The position numbers and the translations under genes are program-made. Positions 47,501-56,946 of a stretch of 64,000 bases of DNA are shown in pieces. This stretch comes from Diplonema japonicum (lineage: Eukaryota > Euglenozoa > Diplonemea > Diplonemida > Diplonemidae): the NCBI GenBank assembly GCA_964019335.1, contig OZ025684.1, forward strand, positions 434,001 to 498,000. The letters are read 5' to 3'. Every line of letters begins with the position of its first letter. Position 1 is the stretch's first letter. A model generated the notes under the pieces. It was not told where the DNA came from. It searched no databases and saw nothing but the letters and a program-made list of their open reading frames with translations.

Positions 47501-48603
47501 TCGGGTGCTGGAGTATCAGGCGCAGGAGTAGGGGGGTCAGGCCACGTGCATGCCGTGTAGTCAGTTGACGACAGCCAGTTCCCGCCCGATGCACACGTGA
47601 TCAGCCCGGGACTCACCTGAGTTCCTTTATTAGAACATTTGTACTGGCACTGGGTACCTACCTCAGTGAAAGTCGCGCAGGGAGGAGCGACGCCGATCAC
47701 ATTGGTGTGGATGCCCGCCATATTTCCAATGGACGCAGAAGGCAGCTCACAGACTTCAGAGCTGGTGCACGTGAAGTAGTTGCTCCAGCTGGCCGTGCCG
47801 TCCCCGTTGTCTTGGCAGACAATCTTACCGACTTTGTTGTGCAAAGCGTTGCACTGCACATGGCAGACAGTGCCTGCATAGATGTCATAAGAGGAACCGT
47901 CGCAGCCGATGAGTGAGGACGAGACAGTGTTAGCGAGGAGTGAGGCGGAAGGGGTGGAAGTGCACTTGGAGCTAGAAGTGATGACACTGATATCGAAATA
48001 CCAGTGATTGCTAGAGGACAGGCCGCATGGGAGGTAAGAAGAACCACCTGGGGCGAGGTTGATGTCGGTGTCGGTGGTCCATGTTTCATAAGTCCCACTG
48101 CCGTCGATGGCATTGGGGAGCACGACCATGTACCAGTTGTTGATTTTGTTGGTGTAGCAGCTTGAAGGGGTTTGCGAGCCGATGCGACCTAGTGCGGTGT
48201 TTGCAGGCCCGTTCGTGTCCCTGTTGTAGCACGTCACCACGCTGTCTGAGAACAGGGCAGTGTTGCCGTCCCTGTCCTGTGTCCCTAAGCAGTGATGCTT
48301 CAGGTGGGAAGTGAATTCGTCATTGGTGTTACTCCCCGTCATGGTTTGAACAGAACTAGACACATCGCAAAAGTCACCAAAGGATGCACTCACTACTGTT
48401 CCCGTCGGTGCTTTGATGTAGCCAGTCCCGGGCACCACCCCACCTACCCCAGGGGAAAAATGGTACGTTCCCAACCACAACGTGAAAGCTCCTGGTGTCT
48501 GCGGTGAGCTGCTGCTGCACACTACCTGTAAGTGCCCATCAGCTTCCCGTATTAACACCGATAAACATAAGAAAACGACAAAGGCTGTACGCACGAAGTA
48601 CAT
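44529..48603 (-). CDS. Mucin-like type I membrane protein with CCP-like head and TPAPD stalk, three exons
   Basis: Exon 1 is 48603-45558, exon 2 45309-45256, exon 3 45193-44529. ATG 48603 starts a signal peptide (MYFVRTAFVVFLCLSVLI). The roughly 330-residue head is Cys-rich, and its distal part has CCP/sushi-like spacing (CDGSSYDIYAGTVCHVQC, then CEL ... CQYKC). About 130 TPAPD pentapeptides follow (45558-47533). The first splice joins ACT CCA G|CA CCT, so the TPAPD register continues through TRAPDTDAP; the second gives PPG-RSFLQFPIKKDCE. Exon 3 adds a membrane-proximal Cys domain, a membrane helix (YIALGAGLLVALCGFAMLWC) and a roughly 95-residue cytosolic tail. It is probably an extended glycosylated surface protein. 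Splice sites are predictions from frame continuity. Confidence 0.72.
45194..45255 (-). other. 62-nt GT-AG intron 2 of the TPAPD gene
   Basis: Donor CCTG|GTATGA at 45255, acceptor ATGCAAAG ending at 45194. It keeps phase between Pro-Pro-Gly and Arg-Ser-Phe. An alternative acceptor TTTTTGCAG (ending 45180) looks better by sequence but would need a different donor (TTGTTG|GTCAAC) to keep the frame. Confidence 0.5.
45310..45557 (-). other. 248-nt GT-AG intron 1 of the TPAPD gene
   Basis: Donor CCAG|GTGTGT at 45557; acceptor AAAAAAAACAG ending at 45310, preceded by an A-rich rather than pyrimidine-rich tract. The join continues the pentapeptide register without a break, which is strong support. 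Confidence 0.6.
45558..47533. repeat. 15-bp tandem repeat encoding TPAPD, with a 360-bp higher-order copy
   Basis: About 130 units of 15 bp encode Thr-Pro-Ala-Pro-Asp on the minus strand, with synonymous variants at codon third positions and rare replacements (one Ser-Ala, a few Glu or Asn for Asp). The 240 bp at 45901-46140 are identical to 46261-46500, showing a recent segmental duplication with a 360-bp period inside the array. Confidence 0.85.
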
Positions 48604-49778
48604 TATTCCATACTTATAATTGTAAAGAAAAGGGAATGAGAGGAGGGGAGGAAGGAATAATGGAGGTATGCCTGGAGGGGGGTTTCTTTTTATTGGGGGG
48701 GGGTGTGTCAGTCCTTCCCAAACTGTTCCGGGAATTGAACCTAACAGGTTCTCAAAGGGAAAAAAATGCATAAACTTGCCATTGAGTGCAAGGGGTGACA
48801 ATTTTCCAAAAAGACGGAAGGGTTGGCTCTTGCATATGGAACGCTTGAGAAAGTCCTTCCCGACCAACCTTTAATTTTCCTTTAAGCAAGTCCAGTATTT
48901 ACCAGACTGGTTTAGAGATATGGGCCACGGAGAGCACAATGAGCCTTCCCCTGGTTTTTCGAAATCGAAAAGGGTCCACTATTTACGATATTTCCATATA
49001 CCATAGAAATGGATCATTTCTTTTTTTTTTTTTTTTTTTTTTTTTTGAAAACGCGATATTTGTAACAAGAAAAATAGAAATACCAATTTACCGCCAAAAC
49101 AAAAGTAAGGAGCACAAAATTAAGGGGGGACTATAAGGGGTGATACAATGGGGAAGCAAGAGAGCGGGGGGGAGAAGACAACAAGTAAATAGGGTTGAAC
49201 TTGCCATAGCACATCTGCTGACCTTCAGCTCTACCTCTTGCGCACGTTTCCCGAAAAGAAAAAAAAAGGGGGGGGTGCAGTGTGTTGCCTTTTTTAACGA
49301 TTCTGGTTTCCATATTTAAAGAAAATATTTTTTTTTTTTTGTATTCTTTTCTTTTTCCGTTTTCCTTTTACTCGGGGGAAAGAAAGAAAAAAAGATCGGA
49401 GTTGGGGGAATGCCAAAGAGAGAACAACAAAGAGTGAGCTGATAAGGTGGGGAATCACAACGATGGGGGAAGTGTGCTAGCAACGAAAAAAAACCCCACC
49501 AAACAAAAAACAAAAAAAAATATCGCCCTTCCCCCAGAAAATAATTGAAATATTAATCAAAAAAAAAAAAAAACACAAAGAAGCATCAAAGAACTTGTGC
49601 CGTGAGATTTCTTTTTTTGTGGCAACAACAACACATCAAGATTATAAAAAGGGAGAAGTGGGGGGGGGGCTTATACTGAGGGAACATAAATACAAACAGG
49701 TTTTTCTTGATTCTTATTTTCTTCCAAATTCTTTCACAAACAAAAACAAATTTAAAAAAAAAAAAAAAAAACTACGCT
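48604..49778. other. Spacer
   Basis: No gene supported; A/T, G and C runs throughout. Confidence 0.5.
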
Positions 49779-52298
49779 CTATGTCAACACCACCTTACCC
49801 TGTGTAAGGTCTATTTCTACACGTTTGTATGACGGGGTGGTGTTGCTCCCTATAACTGCCTGCCGAGGAGAGCGACGAAACTTTGTAGGGCTACTACTAC
49901 TGGCTAAACTAGGTGAAGGTTGATTCTGCTGGTAGCGATAGGCACTGGTAGGCAACACCCGCCTCCTACCGCTGCTGATCACGGAAGCTTGCCCTGTGAC
50001 CAGCTCGTGTTGCGGGATCTGAGGTTCCGGAGAAGCAACTTCATACTCCCCTTCAAAAACCGGAGTGGGGTCCATAGGTGGCCCACCTACAGCCACATAT
50101 GGCGGTCGTTGAATTAGCTTTTGGTTCTGCTGAGTCTCTCGTAGGCTCCCTAGTAAAGTACAAAGAAGCTCTTCTGTCCTCGTCTGCCTGTCAACCAGCT
50201 GTGCCACTGCATGCATGATGGTCCCATAGGCACCGCCTGTCCCGCTGTTGTACACTTCGACAGGTGCTTCTTCATCGCTTGTTGTTTCAAGTTGCTTTTC
50301 GGGAACAGCAGACACTTCCTCCACCACATACCCTTCGTCGATGGTGCTAGGAGGGACGGACGGCGGGGGTGGGGGGATGCTGTCGCGTTGGCGATTCGCA
50401 TTTGACGTTTTCGCCACAGATGACTGCGGTGGGGGCAATGTGGATGGCTGCGGCTCCTCCTCAAACCGCACGCAGATCTCGCCTCCTATTCTCGTCAGCT
50501 CCATGTACTCCCGCACCGTGTACACAGGGTGGTCGCCGATGTGCGTTATTTTTCGGTTCAGATACTCGCCCACCCCAGCACGATCCGCCGCACCCCCTGC
50601 ATCGAAACCCGCAACCTTGAAATGCTCCAAATGAATCCCAAGTTCCTCGCCAGCAGTTTTTGTAACATACAACGTGTCCCTGTCGTTAGGGGTCGGTGGG
50701 GGGAGCTTTGGCTGGGAGGCTTGGTGTGGGGGAGGCTCTTCTATGCGGTCGGGGTTCACAGCGGGGATGGGTTGCGGTGGTGCCGAGGCGGTGACGGTGG
50801 GCGGCAGGGACGGTGGGGGCGGAGGGACCTCGGGTTCGCTCTCCTCGTTTCGGAGTTTCAAGACAAACTTCTTCTTATCTTTCATCATGTTCACCACATC
50901 GGCATAGGTTGCAACCTTCGCACTGTCAACTGCAACGATGGTCTTCCCCACCAGTTGCTGGGGGTCGAGCCCTTCCTCGCGGACGATGGGCGCAGCAGCA
51001 CTGACATTCATAATTTTCAAGTATTTCAAATCGATACCGAGCGGAACCGCGGCGTTCTCCCTGTCGACTCTCACGAGGATCTCATTCTTCTCTAGTTTTT
51101 CGGTGGTCTCCTGTTGATTTTCCGACTGCTTGGCGGCGGCTACATCATTGGTCTTCACACTCGGGTTATTCTTCTTGTCGGCTGCTCGCTGTGCGGAGGG
51201 AAGCTCGGACATCATAAGGACCAGACGTTCCTTCCCCTCGCACTCCTTGACTAGGTGCGTCTCGTTCGCGACCTCTTTGCCGTCAACATGGGTGATGTAT
51301 GTTTTTACAAACCCCAACCCGCCCGCCCGCGCTGCGGGTGAGTGTCGTTCTACTCCTGATAACTGGATGCCGCTTGAAGCGGTTGATGTGAAATCGATGC
51401 CAAGCGGTTCTTCTAAGGAGCGTGTGATGATGAGCCTGTCTCGGAGGCCAACAGTAGCTTCGACCTGTTTCGACTCCCCCACAATCTCCATGACGTCGCG
51501 TGTGAAAGCAACGGGCCTCCCAGACACCTCAATGAGCGACAGCCCTCTGTATTTTTCAATCCCCGCGGCCTCCGCAGGACTCTTTGGAACCCCACCCTTG
51601 ATGACAAGGCCTTTCATGTCTATTCCAAAACTGGACGATGAGGACGCCCTTGTTAAGGTTAGTTGGAATGGCGGGTCGCCTGCCACGTGTGCGGGCTTCT
51701 TAAAGACGGGTTCGGGCGGCACGGGTGGTGGGTCCGACCGTACTTCGTGTAGCTTTCCAGACTCCAGTTTTTTCTTCGGTGTTTTGTACGCGCTCTTGTT
51801 GTGGTTCCCAGCGTTCCGAAGTGCGTCCATCGTCGGGTACTTTACCAAAGGGAGCAAGGTTGTCCGAAACCGCCCCCTGATGTCATTGAGAACCCCACAG
51901 ACCTTCCACACATTCTCTGACGGTGGATGGCACGGATGGTTCATTGGTTCCCAGACGAGTGATATCTCAGAGGTGTCTCTGAAGGAGGCCATGAAGCGCA
52001 TAGATGTGCCTGCCTGAAAGTATCCCAGGGACTCTATATCAGAAGCATGCACCGCTCGGCTCACTGATCCGTTTTCCCTGCACAGCAACACTCTGTTCAT
52101 GAATATCACCAGCACCCTCTTCGCGAGCTTCTGCCGCGTGCTCACCTTGTTCACGTACCGTACAAGGCACACCTTCGCCGTAGCTGACTTTGGATTGAAC
52201 TTCGATAACTCCGACGGCACAGGCTCCAGGACAGGCATCTTTGGCTGCGGCATCGTTGTTTCCCCTGGCCTGGGGCCTTGGTACTCGCCTGACGCCAT
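49779..52298 (-). CDS. Four-PDZ scaffold protein
   Basis: 839 residues from ATG 52298 (MASGEYQGPRPG); the upstream open frame is poly-Lys from an A-run and is rejected. Residues about 30-150 form a possible PH-like domain (LAKRVLVIFMNRVLLCREN, then MRFMASFRDTSEISLVWEP). Four PDZ-type repeats follow: about 195-275 (SSFGIDMKGLVIKGGVPKS), 280-365 (EPLGIDFTSTASSGIQLS), 405-490 (VPLGIDLKYLKIMNVSAA) and 540-615 (EELGIHLEHFKVAGFDAG). They are separated by Pro-rich linkers that could bind SH3 or WW domains. A short helix (LVDRQTRTEELLCTLLGSLR) may self-associate near residue 710. No enzyme domain. It probably assembles membrane or cytoskeletal complexes (inference). Confidence 0.72.
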   Translation of the reverse strand: MASGEYQGPRPGETTMPQPKMPVLEPVPSELSKFNPKSATAKVCLVRYVNKVSTRQKLAKRVLVIFMNRVLLCRENGSVSRAVHASDIESLGYFQAGTSMRFMASFRDTSEISLVWEPMNHPCHPPSENVWKVCGVLNDIRGRFRTTLLPLVKYPTMDALRNAGNHNKSAYKTPKKKLESGKLHEVRSDPPPVPPEPVFKKPAHVAGDPPFQLTLTRASSSSSFGIDMKGLVIKGGVPKSPAEAAGIEKYRGLSLIEVSGRPVAFTRDVMEIVGESKQVEATVGLRDRLIITRSLEEPLGIDFTSTASSGIQLSGVERHSPAARAGGLGFVKTYITHVDGKEVANETHLVKECEGKERLVLMMSELPSAQRAADKKNNPSVKTNDVAAAKQSENQQETTEKLEKNEILVRVDRENAAVPLGIDLKYLKIMNVSAAAPIVREEGLDPQQLVGKTIVAVDSAKVATYADVVNMMKDKKKFVLKLRNEESEPEVPPPPPSLPPTVTASAPPQPIPAVNPDRIEEPPPHQASQPKLPPPTPNDRDTLYVTKTAGEELGIHLEHFKVAGFDAGGAADRAGVGEYLNRKITHIGDHPVYTVREYMELTRIGGEICVRFEEEPQPSTLPPPQSSVAKTSNANRQRDSIPPPPPSVPPSTIDEGYVVEEVSAVPEKQLETTSDEEAPVEVYNSGTGGAYGTIMHAVAQLVDRQTRTEELLCTLLGSLRETQQNQKLIQRPPYVAVGGPPMDPTPVFEGEYEVASPEPQIPQHELVTGQASVISSGRRRVLPTSAYRYQQNQPSPSLASSSSPTKFRRSPRQAVIGSNTTPSYKRVEIDLTQGKVVLT

Positions 52299-52320
52299 GC
52301 TGCCCCTGTTGTGGTAGTTC

Positions 52321-52359
<39 letters not shown>

Positions 52360-52734
52360 TTGGTAAAACATAAATATATATGGGTTAAAGGAAGTTTTTT
52401 GTTGAGATGCCCCCTCGTTCTCATCCATAAAAAAAATAAAAAAAACAAACTTTTTTTTTGTCGTTTTCGGGATTTCTTCCTTTTCCCGATTATTTTAGAA
52501 CAATGAAAAAAGAAAAAGACAAACGTTTGATGGGGGGGGGGGGGGGTGCTTATTAAACAAAATTACGACACTTCTCTCCCCCCCCCCCCCCCCTCCCCCC
52601 CCAATCCTAAAAACACCATGAGAAAAGAGAGAAAAAAAAGGGCGGGGTTTAAATCAAAAGCATAGGTGTTGCCCAGATTTCTTATTTTTCCCTTCCTTCT
52701 TTTTTTTAAAATTCCTCCTTAATACCCACCCCCC
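52299..52734. other. Spacer upstream of the PDZ gene
   Basis: A T-run of about 38 directly before the PDZ gene's start region (A-run in its leader), the repeat tail at 52374, and G/C runs. No gene. Confidence 0.5.
52374..52430 (-). repeat. Tail of the tRNA-headed repeat family
   Basis: Minus strand GAGAACGAGGGGGCATCTC, then CTTCCTTTAACCCATATAT, matches the 3' part of the repeat at 9585-9406 (GAGAACAAAGGGGCGTCTC ... CTTCCTTTAACTCATATAT). It lies in the 5' region of the PDZ gene. Confidence 0.45.
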
Positions 52735-53979
52735 TCACAATTTCTCAGCCTGCCTTAACGCCTGTCGTGCGGCAAGATCGATCAAGATCTCCTCCGACCC
52801 ACCGGGGACCGCGATGGCACGGACCCTACGGTACATCCGTTCTACTATGATACCCTTGCCCTCTTTTACAATGGAGGAGCCGCCAAAGATCTGAGAGGCT
52901 TCTCTGGCGCAGTACTCCATACACTTGGTGCTTTGGACCTTAAGAAGAGCACATTGCATGCCGAGCTCTTGGTCAGGTACACCTTTCGAGAAGAGGAAAG
53001 CGACACGCTCTGTAAAGTCCTGCGTCGCCTCAATCTGCTGCACCATGCAAGACAGCTTGAAACGGACCATCTGGTGGTCGATTAAACGCTTTCCGAAGGT
53101 TTTTCTTGTCATGGAGTACTTAAAAGCTTCCGTGTAGCATACACGTGATGACCTTGCCGCCTCGACCGCAAGCACGAACCGTTCATGGTTGAAGTTGTAC
53201 ATGATGTACTTGAAACCTTTGTTCTCCTCGCCGATGAGGTACGCCTTGTGCACCCTGACGTTGTTGAAAGTGACGAATGTGGTAGAGTTTGCGGAGTCGA
53301 ATTGTGTGGGCATTTTACGGACGGAGATCCCAGGGAGCTGTCTGTTGATGCAAAGCAACGAGACGCCATTCATGCCCTGTGCTCCTGTCCGAACAAGGGT
53401 CGTGAAGTAGTCCGCCATCATCCCGCCAGTGATCCATTTCTTGTAACCAGTGACCACATAGTAGTCCCCATCCATAGCAGCTTTGCATTGAATGTTGCCA
53501 ACATCTGAACCTGCCCCGGGTTCTGAAATCGCTAAACAAATATTCTTCTTGCCGTCGCATACATCAGCATACACCTCGTTCTTTAACTTCTGGCTTCCGT
53601 AGTGCAATATAGGGGGCAGTGCCATGCTGTTGATGGCGAGCTGTTCGAGGATGTTTCCCCCGCCGACCCTTGCGATTTCGTCCAAGGTGATCAGCTCGTA
53701 AAACTGGTCGAAGTCGTCAGTCCCGCCCAGTTTTTTTGGTACCCTCACCAGGCCTGCCTTCCTCGCCTTTTGGTGGAGTTCCTTGTAAGGATACTCACCT
53801 TTCTTGATCCATTCTTCCGCGTGCGGCATGATTTCAACTTCGCAGAAGTCCCTCACGGTCGCCCTGTGTTCCCTGTGCTTGTTTGTGTAGTACGGGCTCG
53901 GCGACCCTTGGTACCATGACGGCTCTGCGAAAGGAGTCTGGTCACCAAAGCAGTCGCGTTTTGCCAGCGGCTGTGCCAT
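52735..53979 (-). CDS. Acyl-CoA dehydrogenase
   Basis: 414 residues, full family length. It contains the flavin and substrate-binding signature CLAISEPGAGSDVGNIQC, followed by GYKKWITGGMMADYFTTLVR, then the mid-domain INRQLPGISVRKM, and the C-terminal four-helix region (NHERFVLAVEAARSSRVCYT, RKTFGKRLIDHQMVRFKLSC, YCAREASQIFGGSSIVKEGK). It is an FAD enzyme that oxidises acyl-CoA to trans-2-enoyl-CoA in fatty-acid or branched amino-acid breakdown. Substrate length cannot be told from here. The start at ATG 53979 has no obvious mitochondrial targeting peptide (MAQPLAKRDCFGDQTPF), so location is open. The leader upstream is A-rich. Confidence 0.92.
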   Translation of the reverse strand: MAQPLAKRDCFGDQTPFAEPSWYQGSPSPYYTNKHREHRATVRDFCEVEIMPHAEEWIKKGEYPYKELHQKARKAGLVRVPKKLGGTDDFDQFYELITLDEIARVGGGNILEQLAINSMALPPILHYGSQKLKNEVYADVCDGKKNICLAISEPGAGSDVGNIQCKAAMDGDYYVVTGYKKWITGGMMADYFTTLVRTGAQGMNGVSLLCINRQLPGISVRKMPTQFDSANSTTFVTFNNVRVHKAYLIGEENKGFKYIMYNFNHERFVLAVEAARSSRVCYTEAFKYSMTRKTFGKRLIDHQMVRFKLSCMVQQIEATQDFTERVAFLFSKGVPDQELGMQCALLKVQSTKCMEYCAREASQIFGGSSIVKEGKGIIVERMYRRVRAIAVPGGSEEILIDLAARQALRQAEKL

Positions 53980-54370
53980 TTTTTTTTCTCCTTTTTTTTC
54001 TTTTTTTTGTTAGCCCGCCCACGGAGGATGCAGGAAAAAAAAAAAAAAAAAAAAAAAAAAAAGAAGGAAAGTACGATAAACACGAGACAGAAAGAAGAAA
54101 GAAAGGGGGGGGGGGGGGGGGGGGTAAGTGAGCGGGGGTAAGGATTCTCCAGCTGAGCATTACCTACCAAGTAGTAAATGCGTTTTTTTTTTTTTACCCT
54201 TGGTTTCATTTGTAATCAACTACATTGTGGTTCACGGAATTTTCTTTTTTTTTTTTTGCCGTGGAATTGTGGCGGTCTACGATGTTAAGATGATGGCGGT
54301 GCTCAGAGAAACGTTGTAATCAAAAAAAAAAAAGATAATTCTTGCGACTTATGTCTTTGTTGGTCGCACG

Positions 54371-54412
<42 letters not shown>

Positions 54413-54420
54413 TTAGAAGA

Positions 54421-54457
<37 letters not shown>

Positions 54458-54595
54458 TCTAAAACTTTCAGCTCGGCACACAAAGTTGCCATAAGATACT
54501 TACCAAAAAAAAAAAAAAAAAAAAAGTTTTCCGCCGCAAAAGCAGGCTTGAATATGGGTTTTTTTTTCTTTTTTTTTTTTTTAATTTTTTCTTTA
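53980..54595. other. Spacer
   Basis: Several A-runs of 20-45 bases; no gene seen. Confidence 0.5.
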
Positions 54596-55708
54596 TCACA
54601 TCAGAAATTTCGCATAAGCCATGGCGGCTGCAAGCGCAAACGCAGCAAGCCCCACAATGGGCTTCCTGTAACACGCGTACACGAACACATGGCGGCTCGC
54701 CATCATGGGCAGCACCAGGAGCACCCAGAAGGGCTTCGTGTACACCAAGCGGGGGCACAACCTCGTCCAGAAATCAAAGAAAACGGCATCGGCCCCGACG
54801 AGGATACGCGTGCTGTTCTTCGCAACACCTGTGAGGATGATATTCGCAGCCTCAGGCGCAGTGACAGGTGCACGCTCCTTGAACAGCTTCCCAGCTAATA
54901 CACGAAGCTCGGCATCGGTAGTGGTCTCATCGAACTTCATCCCAGCAACACGGAGCAGCGCACAGACTCTTGATCGGTTTTGCTTGGCGGCATCGGAGTT
55001 CGGATCTATCCTGTCTGCAATGGTACTGGACGACAAGATATCAGTCCCAACATGCCCCGGGTGGACACAGGTCACAACGATGTTGGGATTGCTGGTAGCA
55101 AGCTCTACCATCAGCGATTCGGTAAATCCCCGCACAGCAAACTTCGCTGCAATATAAGGGTGGTTCGGTTCTGTTAGAGAGATGCACGATAAAAACCCGT
55201 TCAAAGAGGACAAGTTGATGATACCAGCTTCTTCAGTAGCAGGGACGTTTAAGACGAGTGGTATCCATTGCCTGACAGTGTTCACCACACCGTGGAAGTC
55301 GACATTGAAGACTTTGTCCCAAAGCTCCTTGGAGGTGGTGAGGAAGCCTTTCCCTCCTGCTATGCCCGCGTTGCACACCATGAAGTGGAGGTCGGTGCGG
55401 TTGTGGTTGACCTTGTACTCCTCCGCCCACTCTTTTAGTTGTTCTTCCTTAGTCACGTCCACTATTCTTGTGGTGATTTTGAACCCGTCGATTTTTGTCG
55501 TCTCCATGTTGCACAGTGTTACAGTGTCGGCGAGGCCTTCAGCGTTCATGTCACAGATGGTGATGTCCTTCACACCGCTTCTTGCCATTAAGATGGCCAT
55601 CTCACGCCCCATTCCTGCTGCCGCACCTGTTATCATGGCCGATTTGCCCTTGAACTTCCTCTCCAAGATTGTCTTGTTGGTCCTGAATATGTTGAAAATG
55701 CAATCCAT
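54596..55708 (-). CDS. Short-chain dehydrogenase/reductase with C-terminal membrane segments
   Basis: 370 residues from ATG 55708 (MDCIFNIFRTNK); the frame upstream is A-run-coded Lys and is rejected. Rossmann motif TGAAAGMGRE near residue 26, NAG motif (VCNAGIAGG), catalytic Ser in NLSSLNGFLS and Tyr-x3-Lys in YIAAKFAVRGF identify a classical SDR using NAD(P)(H). A long insertion or extension (about 220-300) and two hydrophobic stretches at the end (FWVLLVLPMMASRHVFVYA and GLAAFALAAAMAYAKFLM) suggest membrane association. Substrate unknown; steroid, retinol or lipid oxidoreductases share this form. Confidence 0.88.
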   Translation of the reverse strand: MDCIFNIFRTNKTILERKFKGKSAMITGAAAGMGREMAILMARSGVKDITICDMNAEGLADTVTLCNMETTKIDGFKITTRIVDVTKEEQLKEWAEEYKVNHNRTDLHFMVCNAGIAGGKGFLTTSKELWDKVFNVDFHGVVNTVRQWIPLVLNVPATEEAGIINLSSLNGFLSCISLTEPNHPYIAAKFAVRGFTESLMVELATSNPNIVVTCVHPGHVGTDILSSSTIADRIDPNSDAAKQNRSRVCALLRVAGMKFDETTTDAELRVLAGKLFKERAPVTAPEAANIILTGVAKNSTRILVGADAVFFDFWTRLCPRLVYTKPFWVLLVLPMMASRHVFVYACYRKPIVGLAAFALAAAMAYAKFLM

Positions 55709-56946
55709 TTTTTTTTTTTTTTTTTTTTTTTGCTCCTTGGTTTTTTTTTTTTTTTTTTTTTTAAAGAAAAGTTGGGGGGGGGGGGAAGGAATAAGTGAAA
55801 AAAGAAAAAGAGGGAGATGAAAGAGAAAAAAAAAAAAAAAAAAGAGGGCTGCGCCCTCCCCATGTGTTAGATAAGATTGTTTCTTGCCAAAGAAAATAAG
55901 AAAAATGGAATGAAGAAAGCAGTTTTTTTTTTTTTTTTTTGAAATTGTATTTTTTTTATTATACGAGGAGGAGAGGCGCTTGAGGGCATAAAAAGAAATC
56001 GTAATGAAGCTATAATCTAGATTCAAAAGAAAATAAATGGGAGGAAGAGAAAGCATTAAAAAAGAAGAGAAAGAAAAAAAAAGAAAAAAGAAAAGGGAGG
56101 GTTTTTCAAGGCGTCACACTCGTGTATCTACGCTGAGCTAAGAAAGAAAGGAGAAGGGGGAAATAAGCCACAGAGGGGGTGAAAACGAATGACTTTTTTC
56201 ATTTTTATTTATTATATTTTTTTTTTTTTAAAGTTTTTTTCCCCCTTCTCGTTCTCCCCTAACACGCGCTCTTCTCGGAGTGGATACACCCTGAAAAATG
56301 GGAGTGGAAAGGCTTAATAATACCCAACATTTTTTTTTTTTTTTCTTGACATTGAATTTGACAAAAAAGAGCAAGAAAAAAAAAAGAATGCTGAAATGAG
56401 TCAGCCTCGAAGTTGAAGTAACGCAAGGGAACACCTTGCGGTGCAGGGACAATGCGCAAACTGGGGTAATCCGAACCAAACCCTAGGAAGGGAAAGAAGG
56501 GGTTACGATTTTGCTAATTTTTTTTCTTCTTTTTTTTTCCTAAATTTTTCGAAGCTCGCCAAAAAAAAAAAAAAAACAGCCAAAAAAAAAAAAAAAAAAA
56601 TGGAAGGGCAATTTCTTAAGTGGAAATTCCAACAGTTCCAGTCTACTCCCCCTCTCGGGCCCCCCCACTCCCCCTCTCGGGCATTAAAGGGGGTTTTTTT
56701 TTTCTTTTAGAATAATAAGAGGACAAAAAAAAAGGATACACGATCTTTGGTGATGCTGGTGTTGAAATCTTATTCACTGTCGGGGGGGGGGGGGGGGGTC
56801 CTTTTAACTCACGTTTCATTGCTGGTGTTCGAGTTTTACCCCCCCCCCCCCCCCAGGCGAACAACGAATGGCAAAAAGTGAAACAAAGGAGCAGAAAGGG
56901 AGGTACGAGTAGAACAACAATGTGCGACTACCAGGCATCAGACTGC
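55709..56946. other. Spacer
   Basis: Homopolymer-rich, no gene supported. GC-richer fragments at 56260-56470 show no recognisable coding sequence. Confidence 0.5.

Noticed and set aside
45458-47560. A plus-strand open frame of about 700 codons made of Gly-Val-Ser-Gly-Ala repeats
   Set aside because: It is the antisense reading of the 15-bp TPAPD repeat; the minus-strand frame has a signal peptide, Cys-rich head, splice continuity and a membrane helix.
52299-52448. N-terminal extension of the PDZ protein with a Lys-rich stretch
   Set aside because: The Lys run is the A-rich leader; the ATG at 52298 begins normal protein sequence.
54092-54145. Promoter elements such as TATA boxes upstream of genes
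   Set aside because: A/T-rich spacers give many chance matches, and euglenozoan genes usually lack such promoters; none is supportable.
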